Positions 17,996 through 30,612 are shown, counted from the first letter of the stretch. The stretch is DNA of 64,000 nucleotides from Xiphias gladius (GCF_016859285.1 NC_053404.1:18449105-18513104); one strand, 5' to 3'. The notes: a model not told the origin generated them from the letters alone. Numbers and translations are program-made.

Positions 17996-18020
<25 letters not shown>
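17996..18020. repeat. (TA)n microsatellite
   Basis: A pure TA tract preceded by a short CT tract. Confidence 0.9.
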
Positions 18021-18352
18021 GAAAGATTTATATATGTACCTTGATCTGTGACATACATTCAATGTATTTTATCCTTTTTGGATAAATACCTGTTTACCTG
18101 ACTGCTACCTGTTAAAAATTAATTGACTGTTTATATAATTATGATATGATTCATTGCTCTACTTTGGTTTAGTTTCCATTTTTTATTTCTCTTTGTCAGA
18201 CACTGAACTGACTCCATCTTAAATATCCATTTTGGTTGGTGGACTGTGAAAACACCAGGGACAATGATGGAAATAAGTCCAGGACTCTGTTGTTCTATCC
18301 CTGACAAAGTCTGATATGCTGTATTTTAACAATATATTAGAATGTTGTTAAT

Positions 18353-18377
18353 AAACCAAACCAAACCAAACCAAACC
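18353..18377. repeat. (CCAAA)n short tandem repeat
   Basis: About five units of CCAAA in tandem following 'ttaataaa'. This could be the tail of a retroposed element, but no body could be identified. Confidence 0.8.
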
Positions 18378-19469
18378 CAATGCTCTTTGTGGTTTAATTA
18401 GTACCTTGCTCATTGACTATCCAAGCGTTTTTTTTTTCCACTGCCCTGTTTACCCATAGGGAAATTTAACTGATTATATCTCCTTGTCATGATTATGAAA
18501 ATAGAGACCTAAACCACCGAACATGCACGATGTCCATGTTCAACCCTTTTACATTATGAAGTGAATATGAGATTTTAATAATACAGTGACAGATACTGTA
18601 TCTTCAGTGTCAGTTTCTTTTTTTTTTTTATTATTCATACTCTTCCCACCTAAGTTATTGCCAGTTCCCCAACGTGCCACAGTCGCTGCCATGGCTAACC
18701 CCTCTGTGACTTTGTGAGGTTGTTGTCAGGTGAGCTGAACCACCAAAAGATCCCTCACTGGCTTCCCACTCAAACTCTGGCAATTGTGTTTGTCAAAGCA
18801 GCCGGCAAAGGCAGAGGAGCTTCTGCCAACAATTTAACTCAGGTCTTTGCAGTGGTGGGAGAGTGTTTTACCTCTACTTCAGAATCAATATTTTGTGCCA
18901 GAATTGCATGCCAACATTTTAACATTTCCAAATGTGACTATTTTTTGTGCCAAGACGGACAAGGATTCTGTGTTCCCCCTGTGGGTTTTATTCTTGGCAG
19001 GGTGAAAAAGCCTCTGAAATAGAATTTGTTTAAACCCTCAAGGAACAGTAAAATTACACTGAAACCAATTCAAATGACTTTCTTTAAGGATTATTGACGC
19101 TGTTTTACAGAGTTTTACAGAGTTTTATGTAACTACAATAAAGTAGCAGAGGATAATATATTTTTTATCTGTAAACTTAATCAGAGTTGAACGGCACTGA
19201 CATCATGTCCTCTGATTCACAATTTCCCCACCAGAATTTAGTCCTGCAGAGAGTGTTTTGAGAGAGCATTTAGAGTTTTGTGATGGTACATTTTGTTTAA
19301 AGAAAAAAATAACTGATCAACTGAATACACAGAATGTGAAAAACCCTAATATTTAATGAATTTGAGATCATTTCTTTTGGTATATGATCTGAAATTTTTA
19401 AGTAGCAAGACTGGGGGGACCTAGGACTGATGACCTCAACATTTCTAAAATCCTGGGTACGCCCCTGGA

Positions 19470-19740
19470 CCTTTATCTGCCTCTTTAGCTGCTAAATGCT
19501 CCGCTATCTTCACCAGCTAGTCGCTAATTGTGTCTTTCTGCTCTTTAGCGCTGAGCAGGTAATGATCAATGGATTTTCAGAGCTTTTTCACAGCTCCCTG
19601 CTGCCGCCAAACAGGACGCTGTGAGAGCAGTCAGAATGAACCAAAACAGTAAAGCTGTGGGTCGCGTAGCGAAACAATGAGCTGAAGCCCGCTATAAACC
19701 TCCATTAAGCCGAGGCGAGCAGCAACTCCTTCCACGCTGC
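19470..19740. repeat. Interspersed repeat fragment (teleost type)
   Basis: The segment includes 'tgctaaatgctccgctatct', 'gaaccaaaacagtaaagctg' and 'cccgctataaacctcc'. I recognise these as part of a repeat widespread in percomorph fish. No ends or coding capacity can be defined from this copy alone. Confidence 0.45.
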
Positions 19741-21236
19741 CATTTCATACGTTGTTGTTATGAAAATATTCATTGTAGATGCTTTAAATCGCGTCATAGT
19801 GAAATGTGTTTCCACCTTTCAGCCAATGCAGAAAACATGGTGAGCACAAACCCCTGCAAAAATCCATCAGGAGACCCTGTTGAAACCGAGATGTCAAAAA
19901 TGAGCACGTGCAAAGTAGTTGACAAAGACGCACCTGGAGTCTGACTGATGCACTTGCGTTTAGTGAGCCCAAGTTAAAGCCGGAGTTCAAACATCCCATT
20001 TCAAGTTTTCCTTTTTACAGTGTAACCCTGAAAAGGCCACATTTGTATACCAAAGAAATATACCAAAGTCTCAACAGACAGAGAAAGACAGAGAAGAAAA
20101 GAATATAGAGTCGGTGTTCTTGGGAACAGAAGCTCAAATCAACCCAGTTCACCGGATCTTCTTTCCAAACTCCTCGGATGCGTTAATTTCCTCCTCTCTC
20201 CTTTCTATTTCCATCCGCTGTGAAAGAGCAGTTTTCCATTATGCTACAGGTTCACATTAAAGAGATGGGAACAGGCTGGTACCTGCAATTATCCTTGCTC
20301 ACCCAGCCGTGGGCCATAGGTGCTGAGCAACAGCTGGCTCTCTCTCTCTCTCCCTTCACCACTCACACGCACACATGCATGCTCCTGCACACTACCCTCC
20401 TTCCCCCCCTTCAGACACTTACCTACCCATTCCTCACATTCACCTGCCAAGCAGCTTGATTAATAAGGCCAATGCTCACAGCGAAGCAGACCACAGACAT
20501 GGAGGGGAGGAAGGGAGAAAAGGAAAGAAAAAGCACAGGGTTGGTACAAAGAACTCTAAAGTATATGACCATGTGCTATGTAATATATTCATACATAGCA
20601 AAAAAAAAAAAAAAGAAAAAAGATCAGTCATTCTGTCAGCATGGAAAAACGTGCACAAACAAATTACAGTCTGATGGGTGATTGTAAAATATTGCAGTGA
20701 TTCCAAAAAGCAGACCCAAGTCATGACTTATCTTGATGTCCCTCACCACCTTTCTCTCTCTCTCTCTCCCTCTCTCTCTATCTGTTTGCCACAGGCCCGA
20801 TAGCACCAGAGCTCAGGTCTTTGATTCTGTCAAGAGCGATGGATCACTTCAAACCACGGAGACTGCATTCTCACTGCAGGCTCCCCCATTTTCACACAAA
20901 CACTGACCGGTAAAACAGGCCAAAGTGGGGCTGAATGGTTCACTCATCCCTCACACATACTTCTGAAAAATGTTTTCTACCTTTGACACTTTGATTGTCC
21001 AATGTGAGTCCTTGGATATAAAGACTATTATGCTACACAATAATATATATTTGTGGTCTGTACATGTTAATGGTGTAACTTAACATTTTCTTTTCTTTTG
21101 AAATTACATTTTTATCATATGTGTAAGAAGAAAAAAGAAAGTAAGGGAGGTATTTTTTGAAATGGAAGGGGTTTACCACATTATTGCTGCTTACAGTATA
21201 GTCTGATAAGATATAAAATGAAGGATGGCATATATA

Positions 21237-21660
21237 CAGTATGGACAAAAGTTTGCAGACGCTCCTGGGCTTTAGACCAATACCATTTTAAATCCTGTTA
21301 ACAATCTCACAACCCCCTCAGACTGAATTTACGGCTCCTTGCGGGAGTCTCAACCCCCAAGTTGGGAACCTCCGTTTTAGACAATAGTGTGCTTCCAACT
21401 TTGTGGTTCAAGGGAGACCCCTTTCCTGTTTCAACTTGGAAATGCCCCCGATGCAATAAGTGAGGTCTGTAAAGACGTGATTTTTCTGAATTGACTGGTC
21501 TTATCAACAAGTCCTCCAATTTAAACGAAAACCAGAAATCGTGTGAAAAGCCTTCCCGGAAGAGTGTGGGCTGCTGTTGCAGCATATCAATGCCCATGGT
21601 CTTGGAATGAGGTGTTTAACCATCTCAAATGGGTGTGTAAGGTTTTGAGTGTCCACATTA
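21237..21660. mobile_element. Internally deleted, truncated Tc1-like element
   Basis: It begins CAGTATGGACAAAAGTTTGC after a TA dinucleotide and shares blocks with the element at 5419-6965. Examples are 'cttccaactttgtgg', 'cccctttcctgtttcaac', 'gccttcccggaagagtg' and 'aatgcccatggtcttggaat'. It ends near 'gagtgtccacattagtaaag' without a full right end. The blocks are in the same order as in the longer copy, so this is a deletion relic. Confidence 0.6.
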
Positions 21661-22819
21661 GTAAAGATAAACTCTTTCCTCCTCAGTTCCGACAAAGGCA
21701 CAGAGAGACAGTTATCCAGATCAGAGGGCATGCTAGCAAAGTGCTTTGTCAAATCTAGCCCGACTTTCCATCTATTTTCACAACTGCAGTCATAAGCAAT
21801 CCTGGAGATCTATGAAACTTATCTTCCTCTCTCCTCTTCTTGCAGCTGCTGAGGCAGCACCTGGATTTAAATGACTCGGCTGATAGCCACAGATACAGGA
21901 CTCATTTCTGGACTGTCCTGTTATGGATGGGGCGGCGGCGAAAAAAAATTGAAAAATTAACCTCAGGCCGACACCGCTCCTGTTCTGTTTTACTGTGGAT
22001 GATGTTTGTTCTGACAGATGTCTGGCAAAAAGAGAACAATGTCCTAAATGTGTGGACTTCAGCGTCTTTGTCACCATCGTTCGTATCATATTACCAATTT
22101 CCATAGGATATACAGTAACCATCCCAAAATACGCCAAGGTCACAAGCAGTGTTTTTATCATTTAAACAATGATTGATTACTGGGCTACCTATAAGTCTTC
22201 TACGTATGTCTATAGACTCAAATTTGAAAACATCTGACCATTCAGTCATCTCTGAAAATGAATTTTCTTCATCGAAGACCTTGGTGTCCTCAGTTGTAGG
22301 TATAACCCAGCTTATACTGTAAACTGTCTTATCTATGCAAATGAGAGGGAAACGAGATCACGGAAAGGCGCACCAGCACTGGGGAAAAAAAGGCTCTTCA
22401 CATAGTTTAGAAAGTAATTAAGACATCTGTTAATCATCAGTCAAAACATAACATCTCTAGTATGGAACAAAGTAAAACAGTTACGGCTGAAGGTTGATTT
22501 CCTTGTTTCTGCCCTGCAGAGGCAATAGCAGAGGCATTTCTTTTACTGTGTCCACAATCTGAAATCCCTCAGTTGACAGTTTCAGGTTTTCCTGGGGTCA
22601 AAGTGCCGCTCCTTGTTGATGAAGACAGGGGGGAAACACGGGCTGAAATCTGAGCCGCTTCCCCCGCACAGTGTGCAACAGTAACAGCCAACTCGATCAT
22701 TTTACTCAGCTTCAGCTGTAATAAAGCTCTAGGACGGAATACAGCGACATTTTATCACATTAGAGCCCCAAAAGAATCAACGCAAAGGAAAAATCCTAAT
22801 GCTGCCATTCACACTGCGA

Positions 22820-22973
22820 TTTAGAGGGACAGCGCGACATTTTGCACAGGCCAGCTTTTTCTGTCAGGCTACATATTCAGCATGAAGACTTGCGTGTGGT
22901 ATCAATCCTCTCGTCTAACTCACGGCGAGAAAGCGAATAAGCATCTCTCCCGAAATGTCAAACTACTGATTTC
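22820..22973. repeat. Interspersed repeat family R1, short copy
   Basis: The left end 'tttagagggacagcgcgaca' and right end 'cgaaatgtcaaactactgat' are imperfect inverted ends of the R1 family. The middle is deleted relative to 1536-1993. Confidence 0.55.
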
Positions 22974-23865
22974 ACACTGTTGTTCTCCAGAGAACAAGAT
23001 GAGACAGGGATTAAATGACTCTTTTTTTTAAGAGACTGGAAGGGTGATTCAAAAGGTTTTCTTAATGAAAAAATAAACCATCTCTACATTCAGTAAGGCG
23101 TCACTGGACATTGATAGGAGGACTGGAACACCTGCTCGAGTGTCACCTGGAAATTACTGGACTGTCGACCAGTTCATTAGCTGTAAGTTAACGCCATACT
23201 AAGAGATACCCTTCGCTGTTACCACTTCATCAGCCCCTCAGCTTTTTTTTTTTTTTTTTACACTAGTGGAGAAAAGTATTAAGTAATAAGAGTGAAAACA
23301 AATGGCACATTTTGATGAATAATAACAGTTATAATTAAAAGTAATATTCTAATCAGCACCTGTTACAGTAAAAATATGTGTCTCGATCAAGGACCCACTG
23401 GAGTTGGAAAGATACTGAGGAGATAAACTGAAATATAGATCGTCATAGTTCAATGCTTAATATACAATTGACTTGGCGAGCAAAGAACACAATTATCTCC
23501 CTGACGACAGATACTGACTTTAAATCACACTTTACTAGTTCACTTGAACTTCAGGAATGGATTTCCCCTTTAAGCAACACACACACATTCTGTCACTGAA
23601 ATGCTGGCACCAGTGTTCCCACACAGCAGTGGCTAAGTAGACATCCCCCTCTAGTGGGCCAGGGCTCCAGATAATGATGTGAAGAAATGCTGCACAGTCA
23701 ACAGGCTTTAAGTTAAAGCTGGAAAAACAGTTTAGAGCTATGTTACAGTATAATAAAAGTGAGTGTTTCCTCGATCCTGCAGGCTCAGGCAGTAAACTAT
23801 GCCTTTAAAATCAATGTTATGACCAGGCCTGCTCATATCCGGTATTTTTTAAAATGTATTTTCAT

Positions 23866-23875
23866 TTTATTTATT
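23866..23875 (-). terminator. Poly(A) signal(s) of thnsl1
   Basis: Two overlapping AATAAA hexamers on the minus strand, about 205 bp past the thnsl1 stop codon. Confidence 0.5.
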
Positions 23876-24077
23876 CTTTTTCTGTTTGAATTTCTTGCCA
23901 ATTTTACAGTGTTCAGCAAATGTTGCAATGTTGTTTTTGTCTTATTTGTTACACTTACTTAAAAAAGTTACACGACACATTCAGGACACGTTATTTATAT
24001 ATCGTTTGCAAATGATCGTCCATTCTGATTTAATTCATGCTAATTTAAGGTGGAAATTAGCAAAAGCTAAAATAATT

Positions 24078-26822
24078 CTACATAACTTTCAAAAAGGAGT
24101 CCTGTATCATGCTCTCCACCTCTTCTACCAGCACACTGTACTCTGCCCGACAAGCAGTGTGTCCCCTCTTGCCACTCTCCTTCAGGCATTTCATCATGTC
24201 TCTGTGCATTTCTGGTCCGGATGAAGTCGATCCGAGCTTCTTCAGCTGCTCAACAGCATCCTCTGGAATATTTTGGATTTGCAAAGCTTTGAACATAGCA
24301 GGAGCAAATTTCCCATAGTGAGCAGTGGAACAAAGCACCACAGGGCACGATCCGTCCTGCAGCCTATCAGCCACGACTTTAGCCACGGCGGTGTGTGTGT
24401 CCATGACGTAGCCGGTCTGTGCGTGAACGCTCTGGATGGCGGCCAAGCAGTCGTCTTCAGAGCACCAGCCAGCCAGCACTTCCTGCTGTATCCTGCCAAG
24501 AAGAGGTTCAGGAACCTGAAAGTGCTGCTGTCTGTCTAAGCGTGTGAACAGCTCCTTGACAAGACGGCTGTCTCTGTCCGAGACGTGGTAGATAAACCTC
24601 TCGAGGTTGGAGGATTTCAGGATATCTATAGCCGGGGAGTGGGAGGGCATCAGTGGCCGTCCCCGGAGATCATACTCGCCTGTGGTGATAAAGTCTGTGA
24701 TGATGTGGTTGTGGTTGGATGCACAGATGACTTTTCTTATCGGGACGCCCATTTGCTTGGCGTACACAGCCGACATGGCGTTCCCAAAGTTACCAGTGGG
24801 GATGCAAACGTCAATGGGCTCCCCAAACTTGATAACGCCGTCTCTGCACAAGTCCAGATAGGCTGAGGAATGGTAAACCACCTGCAAGAGGAGGAAAGTT
24901 AACAACACTCTGCAAAATAAAAGCGGGCTGCTGCCTGATAAAAGCCTTACTCCGAGACATAACTTTTAAAGTGGAACTGCACTGGTATAAAATATGTTTC
25001 ATCTATCAAATGAAAGAAATTTTTTTTTTTTAACATAGGTTTTGAAGGTTTAATATAGCACTGGAAAGAGTAAAACAGCTAAAGTAATTCATCAATTAAT
25101 TAGATAACTGACAGAAATTTAATCAACAACAAATTTAATAAATTATATATTTAAATGAATTTCCCTATTTTTTTTAATCTTTTTAAATTAAACATCTTTG
25201 GGTTTTTTGACTATTGATCTGACAAAACACGTAATGAGAAGTTGTAACATGTACCTCCTGGAAACTGTGATGTGCATATTCCTATTTTCTACCCTTTCAG
25301 AGACTTAAGCATTAATGGACTGATCCAAGTGATCAACCGATTGATCAATAGGCCTTTTCGAGTGAAGCTTAATGATTCCATTTAGCTTCTTCAGTTTCAG
25401 GGTCCTGGTATTGTTCATGTCGGCTCTCTGGGGATATTTTCAACCCACCTGTGGCAACAGACGTGCCCAGTTGATTGAGTTGGCCGTGCTGAGGACTGTG
25501 CCGTACTCAACAGCGAGGTGCCCCGTCAGCCCGGACTCTCGAAACATCCTCTTGATGCTTCTCTGACAGAAGTCAAAGTCTGACAGGACACTGACAGCCC
25601 TGGCGTTGCCCTCCCTGTAGCTCGTCATCTGGAGCTTCTGAATCTCACTCACCCCTTCCTCCGGGAAGAACACCAGCACGCCGGTCCTGTGTCTGTCTGT
25701 CCGGCTGAGCCTACTGAAGCCACTGAGCACTGCGCTTCCAGTGTCTCCAGACGTGGCTACCAGGATGAGGAAGTTGCACATCGGTGGGAGGCAGTAGGTG
25801 AAGAGCTGGGGCATCAACTGCAAGGCGAGGTCTTTAAATGAGGCGGTGGGGCCATGAAAAAGCTCCAGAACATACTGATTGTGGTTGAGATGTTTTACGG
25901 GTGCCACTGCCTCACTAGAAAAGTTCAACCCATACGCCTTAAACACCATTGTTCTGAGATCCAAAGCACAAACATCCAACGGGTGTATGCACTTTTCAAG
26001 TAAAACTAACGCTCGTTCCGGGTACGACATGTCAGCTAACCTCAGCCACTCGCGAGCATCAATCTTTGGGAAGCCATTTTTGGGGACATAGAGGCCTCCA
26101 TCTGTGGCAAGGCCCTCTACAACCACATCACTGAAGTATGTTTTCTGACTCGATGATCCTGCGTTGTCACACCTGGTTGACACATAGGTTTCAGCAGCAT
26201 GCTTTTGATATCTCTCAATAGCCTTCAACACCTTCTCTGCTACTTCCTCCACCGTGTCTCCTGCTCCGCACAGCACGCGCATATCAAGCCATTTCTCATA
26301 AAACTGCCTCCTGTAATGCAGAATGTCCCTCATGGATACCCCTGCCTCCTGGCCCACTATCCTGTTCACCTTCATCCTGGTGAGCCTCTGTATGATATCT
26401 TCACCATCCACGTCCAGGTAGAAGACCAGCCCGGTCTGTCTGACGTGATGCATCGCCTCAGCATGAAGAGGGTTAGAGCCTGTCAGGGAAATAACACAGC
26501 CAGAGGCAGAGAAGTTACACAGCGCCTGGCCTTCCTCCTCAAGGAAGCGCTCCCCGCCGACTGATTCCAGCTTGGCAGCCACGGGCATCTTCCAGGACGT
26601 CTCCAAGACATCGTCATCAACATCAATGACAGGCATTCCCAGTCTGTGGGCCACGATCCTCCCCACTGTGGTCTTCCCTGCTCCAGGAGGACCCATGAGC
26701 AAGATGTTCTTGCCCCCCAGAGGCATGGTTCTGGTGGAAATCCATGATTTTGATGCTGAAAAGGGACTCAGGTAGAACCTGGCAGCTCTTAAAGCAAGCT
26801 GACTTGCATTCAGGAAACCCAT
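24078..26822 (-). CDS. thnsl1: thnsl1, threonine synthase-like 1
   Basis: Two coding exons on the minus strand, 25449-26822 and 24078-24881, are joined in phase 0 across a 567-bp GT-AG intron (CCACAG|GTGGGT ... TTGCAG|GTGGTT). They encode 725 residues, close to the human length of about 743. Order of parts: a basic N-terminus poor in acidic residues (about 1-37, perhaps a mitochondrial presequence). Then a shikimate-kinase-like P-loop domain with Walker A GPPGAGKT at 44-51. Then a fold-type II PLP domain with the pyridoxal lysine in HGPTASFKDLAL (about K330) and a phosphate-binding loop PTGNFGN (about 486-492). Vertebrates do not make threonine, so the physiological reaction is uncertain. The frame runs upstream of 26822 into an intron: an acceptor (TCTTTACAG) at about 26852 marks the exon start, so ATG 26822 is chosen. 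It lies head to head with enkur. Confidence 0.95.
25075..25345. repeat. Interspersed repeat family R2 (decayed) in the thnsl1 intron
   Basis: Fragments such as 'aattcatcaattaattagat' and 'gggttttttgactattgatctgacaaaaca' match the layout of the repeat seen at 28268, 32925, 55205 and 60725. The copy is old and its borders are approximate. Confidence 0.45.
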
Positions 26823-27982
26823 GGAGGAGTCAAATGGCACAGCCCTTTCTTCTGTAAAGAAGAAAATGGGGTTAAAGAGGACATTTAAATTTGCAGACAC
26901 ACTTTCTAGCATTTAGACCGGCCACTTCGCGTTTTAATACAGTGCCTACAGTGGCTGCAATACCTTTGCACGTGTTTTGCAGGCAGGACAGCAGTACAAG
27001 CGACCGGTCACCACAAGTGACAGTTCAAATGAGCAAGACACTCACGTTAAATGGTGACTTCCGACCCGATAACCGAATGTTTGAGTAGAGTCTGTGGTAA
27101 CTACATGGTTTATTTTAACGGGTAAAGCACCACAGTGCACCACGTACTTGACAGCAAGCTCAAACTCTAGTCGCCACATACAACTACGGTCAGCCCGGAG
27201 GGACAAAACTGATATATCTTTCATGGGACGCATGGTGGGAAGCCAAAGAAACAACATGTTTTTCGTTGCAAATATTACTATACATCTTAAAAAAAAAAAA
27301 GAAAGTTTTATTAACTTTTCTTCCACCAAATGCTACAATAATAGGGGTATTTTGGATAAAAACACCTTCATAAATGGCGAGAGCTGCCAGTACGGGTGAC
27401 CTTACGCTGCATTCATGTGCGCGTTATAACCTCGTAAATCAGTGCTGCAAACTTCAAAGTACGACTTGACGCACATTAATATGAAAATAGCCTTTAGACA
27501 AACCTATTCAAGCCCCGAAAATTCGACACATGGAGCCAAGAGTCTGAATCAATAACAAAATATTATCTTCTCACACAAAGTTTCTTTGGTAGCGCCTGAT
27601 CATTTGTAAAAACCTGGTGGCACAGAGCAGTTGTGGGCCATAGTAGAAGAAAATAGAGAAACTACTCAGCTGGTATCGAATATATCTTTTACATATAGAC
27701 ATGGTGCTCTAACTCAAGCCAGCGTTTATCAGCCGTATGAGAAACGCGGTCTCGGCTCAAATTTAGTAGTTTACAAGTGCACCGGAATGCAACATTTGCT
27801 ACCCAGTTACCTAGCAACTACCCGACAGCGTGTTGCCAAACAAGTCACACTGACTCAAGAAATTCTAGCTAATGTTAGCTCGGTAAAGTTCGCTCATTCA
27901 GTTATTTTCTGAATGTAATTAATAGCGAATCCAGCGTGACTTTTTGAATATTTAATCCTTCGCCTCCTTGAAGTCATTCAAC
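26823..27982. promoter_or_regulatory. Shared upstream region of thnsl1 (-) and enkur (+)
   Basis: The two start codons face away from each other, 1160 bp apart. On the minus strand a thnsl1 leader intron probably runs from a donor near 27043 (AACGTGAGT) to the acceptor near 26852, which puts its first exon above 27.04 kb. The enkur side carries an X-box (27806-27818). A bidirectional promoter is inferred from this geometry, and no TATA box is evident. Confidence 0.5.
27806..27818. promoter_or_regulatory. RFX X-box upstream of enkur
   Basis: GTTACCTAGCAAC is an inverted pair of RFX half-sites with a one-base spacer. It lies 165 bp upstream of the enkur ATG. A further half-site, GTTGCC, follows at about 27832. 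RFX factors drive cilium genes, which fits enkurin. Confidence 0.65.
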
Positions 27983-30542
27983 ATGTCTGAAGTTGTGCAT
28001 CCGCCAGAAAGCGTCTACAACCTTATACCAAAGGAAGAGGTTGATAAGCAAAAACCGCCGAGGTACGTTTAGAGCAGTAGCTTAAAAAATTAACGTTAGC
28101 TTTATTGGTCAAATTAATAGTTAGTTTAGTTAGTTGGGAGGCAGAAACTAGTTATCTGAACCACAAGCTAGTTAGTAAGCAATTAAGATGTTATTAAAGT
28201 TGCTAAAATAATTTACGAAAAAGGTGTTGTCAAGCCTTCATTAATAGTCTGACATTTGGCCTCATTTTGGAACTGCAACGATCAGGTAGTCGAGTGATCG
28301 ACTAGTTGATCAACAGAAAATCAATCGCCAACTATTTTGATAATCGTTTAAGTCAGTTTTCAAGCAGAAATGTCCAAAATTTGATTCTTACAAAATTTTA
28401 AGGCAATTCACCTGCCTTAAAGTTAATAAAGTAAATCGAGTGTCTTTGACAAACTGATAGGACTAAATAGAAAAATAATCAGCAGATTAATTCGATAATG
28501 AAAATAATTGTTATTTGCAGCTCTACCTTATTTCAGAAATAGTAAAAAATAATAATTATAATGATATAATCAAATTTATTTGAAAACAAAACCAGAAGGA
28601 AATGAATGGAAAAACATAAAAAAGAAAAACATAAAACATACATAAACCAACCTGCATATAAACACACACATGCAGACACATTTAACCAAATTAAATAAGG
28701 TTATAAAAAAAGACTTGCAATAAAAATATATTTTCAGAAATGATATGAAAGAGAAAAAGAAATTTAAAAGAGATTATTCAAAAGCCTTTCAATGGAAATG
28801 CTTTTCAATGCTTTTTAGAAGCAATTTAAAAGATGATATCAATTTTGCAATTCTGAGTTTGCCGGGCAGGTCCAGCAAATACTCTGTCCTCTTTAGTCTT
28901 ACACCTCGACAAGTAATAGGTTTACTCTTGGTACTTACTTAAACTTAAATCTAAACTGTACATTAATCTCACTTATGGTGGAAGATATTGTAATTGGCAC
29001 GTGGCTAAAAGAGGAGACTAAGGTGGCTTTAATCTTATTTTCTGTTTCATTTTATTTATAAATATCTGAAAGCATTTTGAAATAAAATGAACATTCTCCT
29101 CTGCTGCCTCTGAAGGTATACGTCCAAGTTTAGACCGACAGTTGTTCTTGAGCAAAAGTTATCCAAGGATGCGATGAGAACGATGGGACCGGCAAAAGTA
29201 GAGGTGCCATCCCCAGACAAATACCTCAAGAAGCATTCAAAAGAGGCCAAATTGCTTGAACGTGAGTATTTCTACAGACAGTAAGACCAATGTGTGGGTG
29301 CTCATTTGAGCAACGAGTGTGTTACGTACTCATGTGAATTTCTTACCTTCTTATTTATATGTTTACTCAGAAACACAGTGCTCGAAAGGGGTTCGTAACA
29401 TCTGCACTGTGAAGAAACCAGCTGTCCCTGCTAGGACGGACAACCCACCTATGGGCATTCATACCAAGAGAGACTTTATAAAGACGACTACGGTTGTTCC
29501 AATGAAGCCACAGCCGACCTGTGTGGACACCAACAAGGGAACCAAGCAGCGCCTTGAAAATTCAGGACTTGTCCCCAAGTACATCAAGAAAAAGGCATTT
29601 TCCTACAGTACAATACACAAGAAAAGTTTGACAAACACATTTTTAGCACAAATTCAGAGACATTTTCTGCTTAAGTCAGTTCCAACAGTAAAATAAGTTC
29701 ACAAATTCACAGCTTTGAATGCAAGGAAAAGATAATAAGTAGTTCATACAAAAACTAGAATAAATATCTCTCTTTACTGATGAAATAATCCACCTTTGGG
29801 GCCTGATTTCATATTTCGATAGGCCCACTATGAACACATTACTGAAAGTTGCCAGTTTCTATCTGCAGGATTATGGAGAAGTACCTGAGTACCTTCTGGA
29901 GCGCTACGAAGAAGAGCAGAGGGCTCAGGAGCAGTATGACAACTTTGTAAAAGAACAGAAGGAGCAGGGAGCCATGAAGCACCTGTCTGATGAGGAGCGA
30001 CGAGCTGTCCTGGAGGTACTCGAACACATGGCTGCACAGTGGCAGTTCTTTTCCTAAAACAGCAGGGGATCATAGAGACATCTGGAACGACGGGGGAGCA
30101 CAGGAAATGAATCTGATGATTTCATATCTTTAAAGTTTTTATGATGATACTTATTGACCCCGAATAAGTAAGGATAAAAACTTTTTTGTGTGCCTGTTGT
30201 GGTTGATCATTATTTGTACATATTTAAAAAGAGTCTTGCAAAAATTAGAGGTGTTAAATTACCTCTCGGAAAGTTGTTTAGAATATAAACGCCATGAATC
30301 CTGATATATGCATTATCAAGCTGACTTTATTGTGACACCGATTGGCTTTCCTCTTTGGGTCCGTTATCCAGGGCCTGAAGAAAAACTGGGATAAGCTTCA
30401 CCATGAGTACCAGGGCCTCTCGCTCGTCACCGACATCCCGTCAAAGAAAGCCCACAAGGAGTGGCTCGAAGTGGCGATGAAGCAGCTGGAGAATGACATC
30501 AACCTCTTTGAGAGGTTCAAAACCATCTATGTACCCAATTAA
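27983..30542 (+). CDS. enkur: enkur, enkurin
   Basis: Five exons: 27983-28062, 29116-29261, 29371-29594, 29869-30015 and 30372-30542. They sum to 768 nt, or 255 residues, against about 256 in human. Family marks are an N-terminal SVYNLIPKEE, the segment YTSKFRP with TMGPAKVEVPSPDKYLKKHS, NSGLVPKYIKKK before DYGEVPEYL, and a C-terminal enkurin domain (about 160-255). An IQ-like helix lies around 194-218 (RRAVLEGLKKNWDKL). Enkurin is a protein of motile cilia and sperm flagella. It sits in the lumen of doublet microtubules and binds calmodulin, and it was first found as a partner of TRPC channels and PI3-kinase. Phases match at every junction (2, 1, 0, 0). Exon 3 ends at AAG|GC, a GC-AG intron. 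AATAAA at 30607-30612 follows the stop. Confidence 0.93.
28268..28525. repeat. Interspersed repeat family R2 in enkur intron 1
   Basis: The segment includes 'gtcgagtgatcgactagttg', 'gaaaatcaatcgccaactat' and 'gataattgttatttgcagc'-like ends. It is a common teleost repeat built on ATCGATTA-like words. Related copies lie at 32925, 51755, 55205, 59555 and 60725. Confidence 0.55.
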
Positions 30543-30606
30543 TAGGACGTTAAAAACTCTTAGACTTGATCAGATTTACTGTGCTCTATTTCTTCACCCT
30601 GAGAAA

Positions 30607-30612
30607 AATAAA
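30607..30612 (+). terminator. Poly(A) signal of enkur
   Basis: AATAAA 65 bp past the enkur stop codon. Confidence 0.65.

Larger units (their letters stand above)
15037..24077. other. Intergenic interval between ptchd3 and thnsl1
   Basis: No gene was found in about 9 kb. It holds several repeats listed separately (15750-16445, 17472-17942, 19470-19740, 21237-21660, 22820-22973), a TA tract, a CCAAA tract and CT tracts. The open frames give low-complexity or repeat-derived peptides. Confidence 0.55.

Noticed and set aside
26823-26912. Extension of the thnsl1 frame upstream of 26822
   Set aside because: A splice acceptor (TTTCTTCTTTACAG) lies inside this extension, and the first residues before MGFLNASQ look like intron translation.
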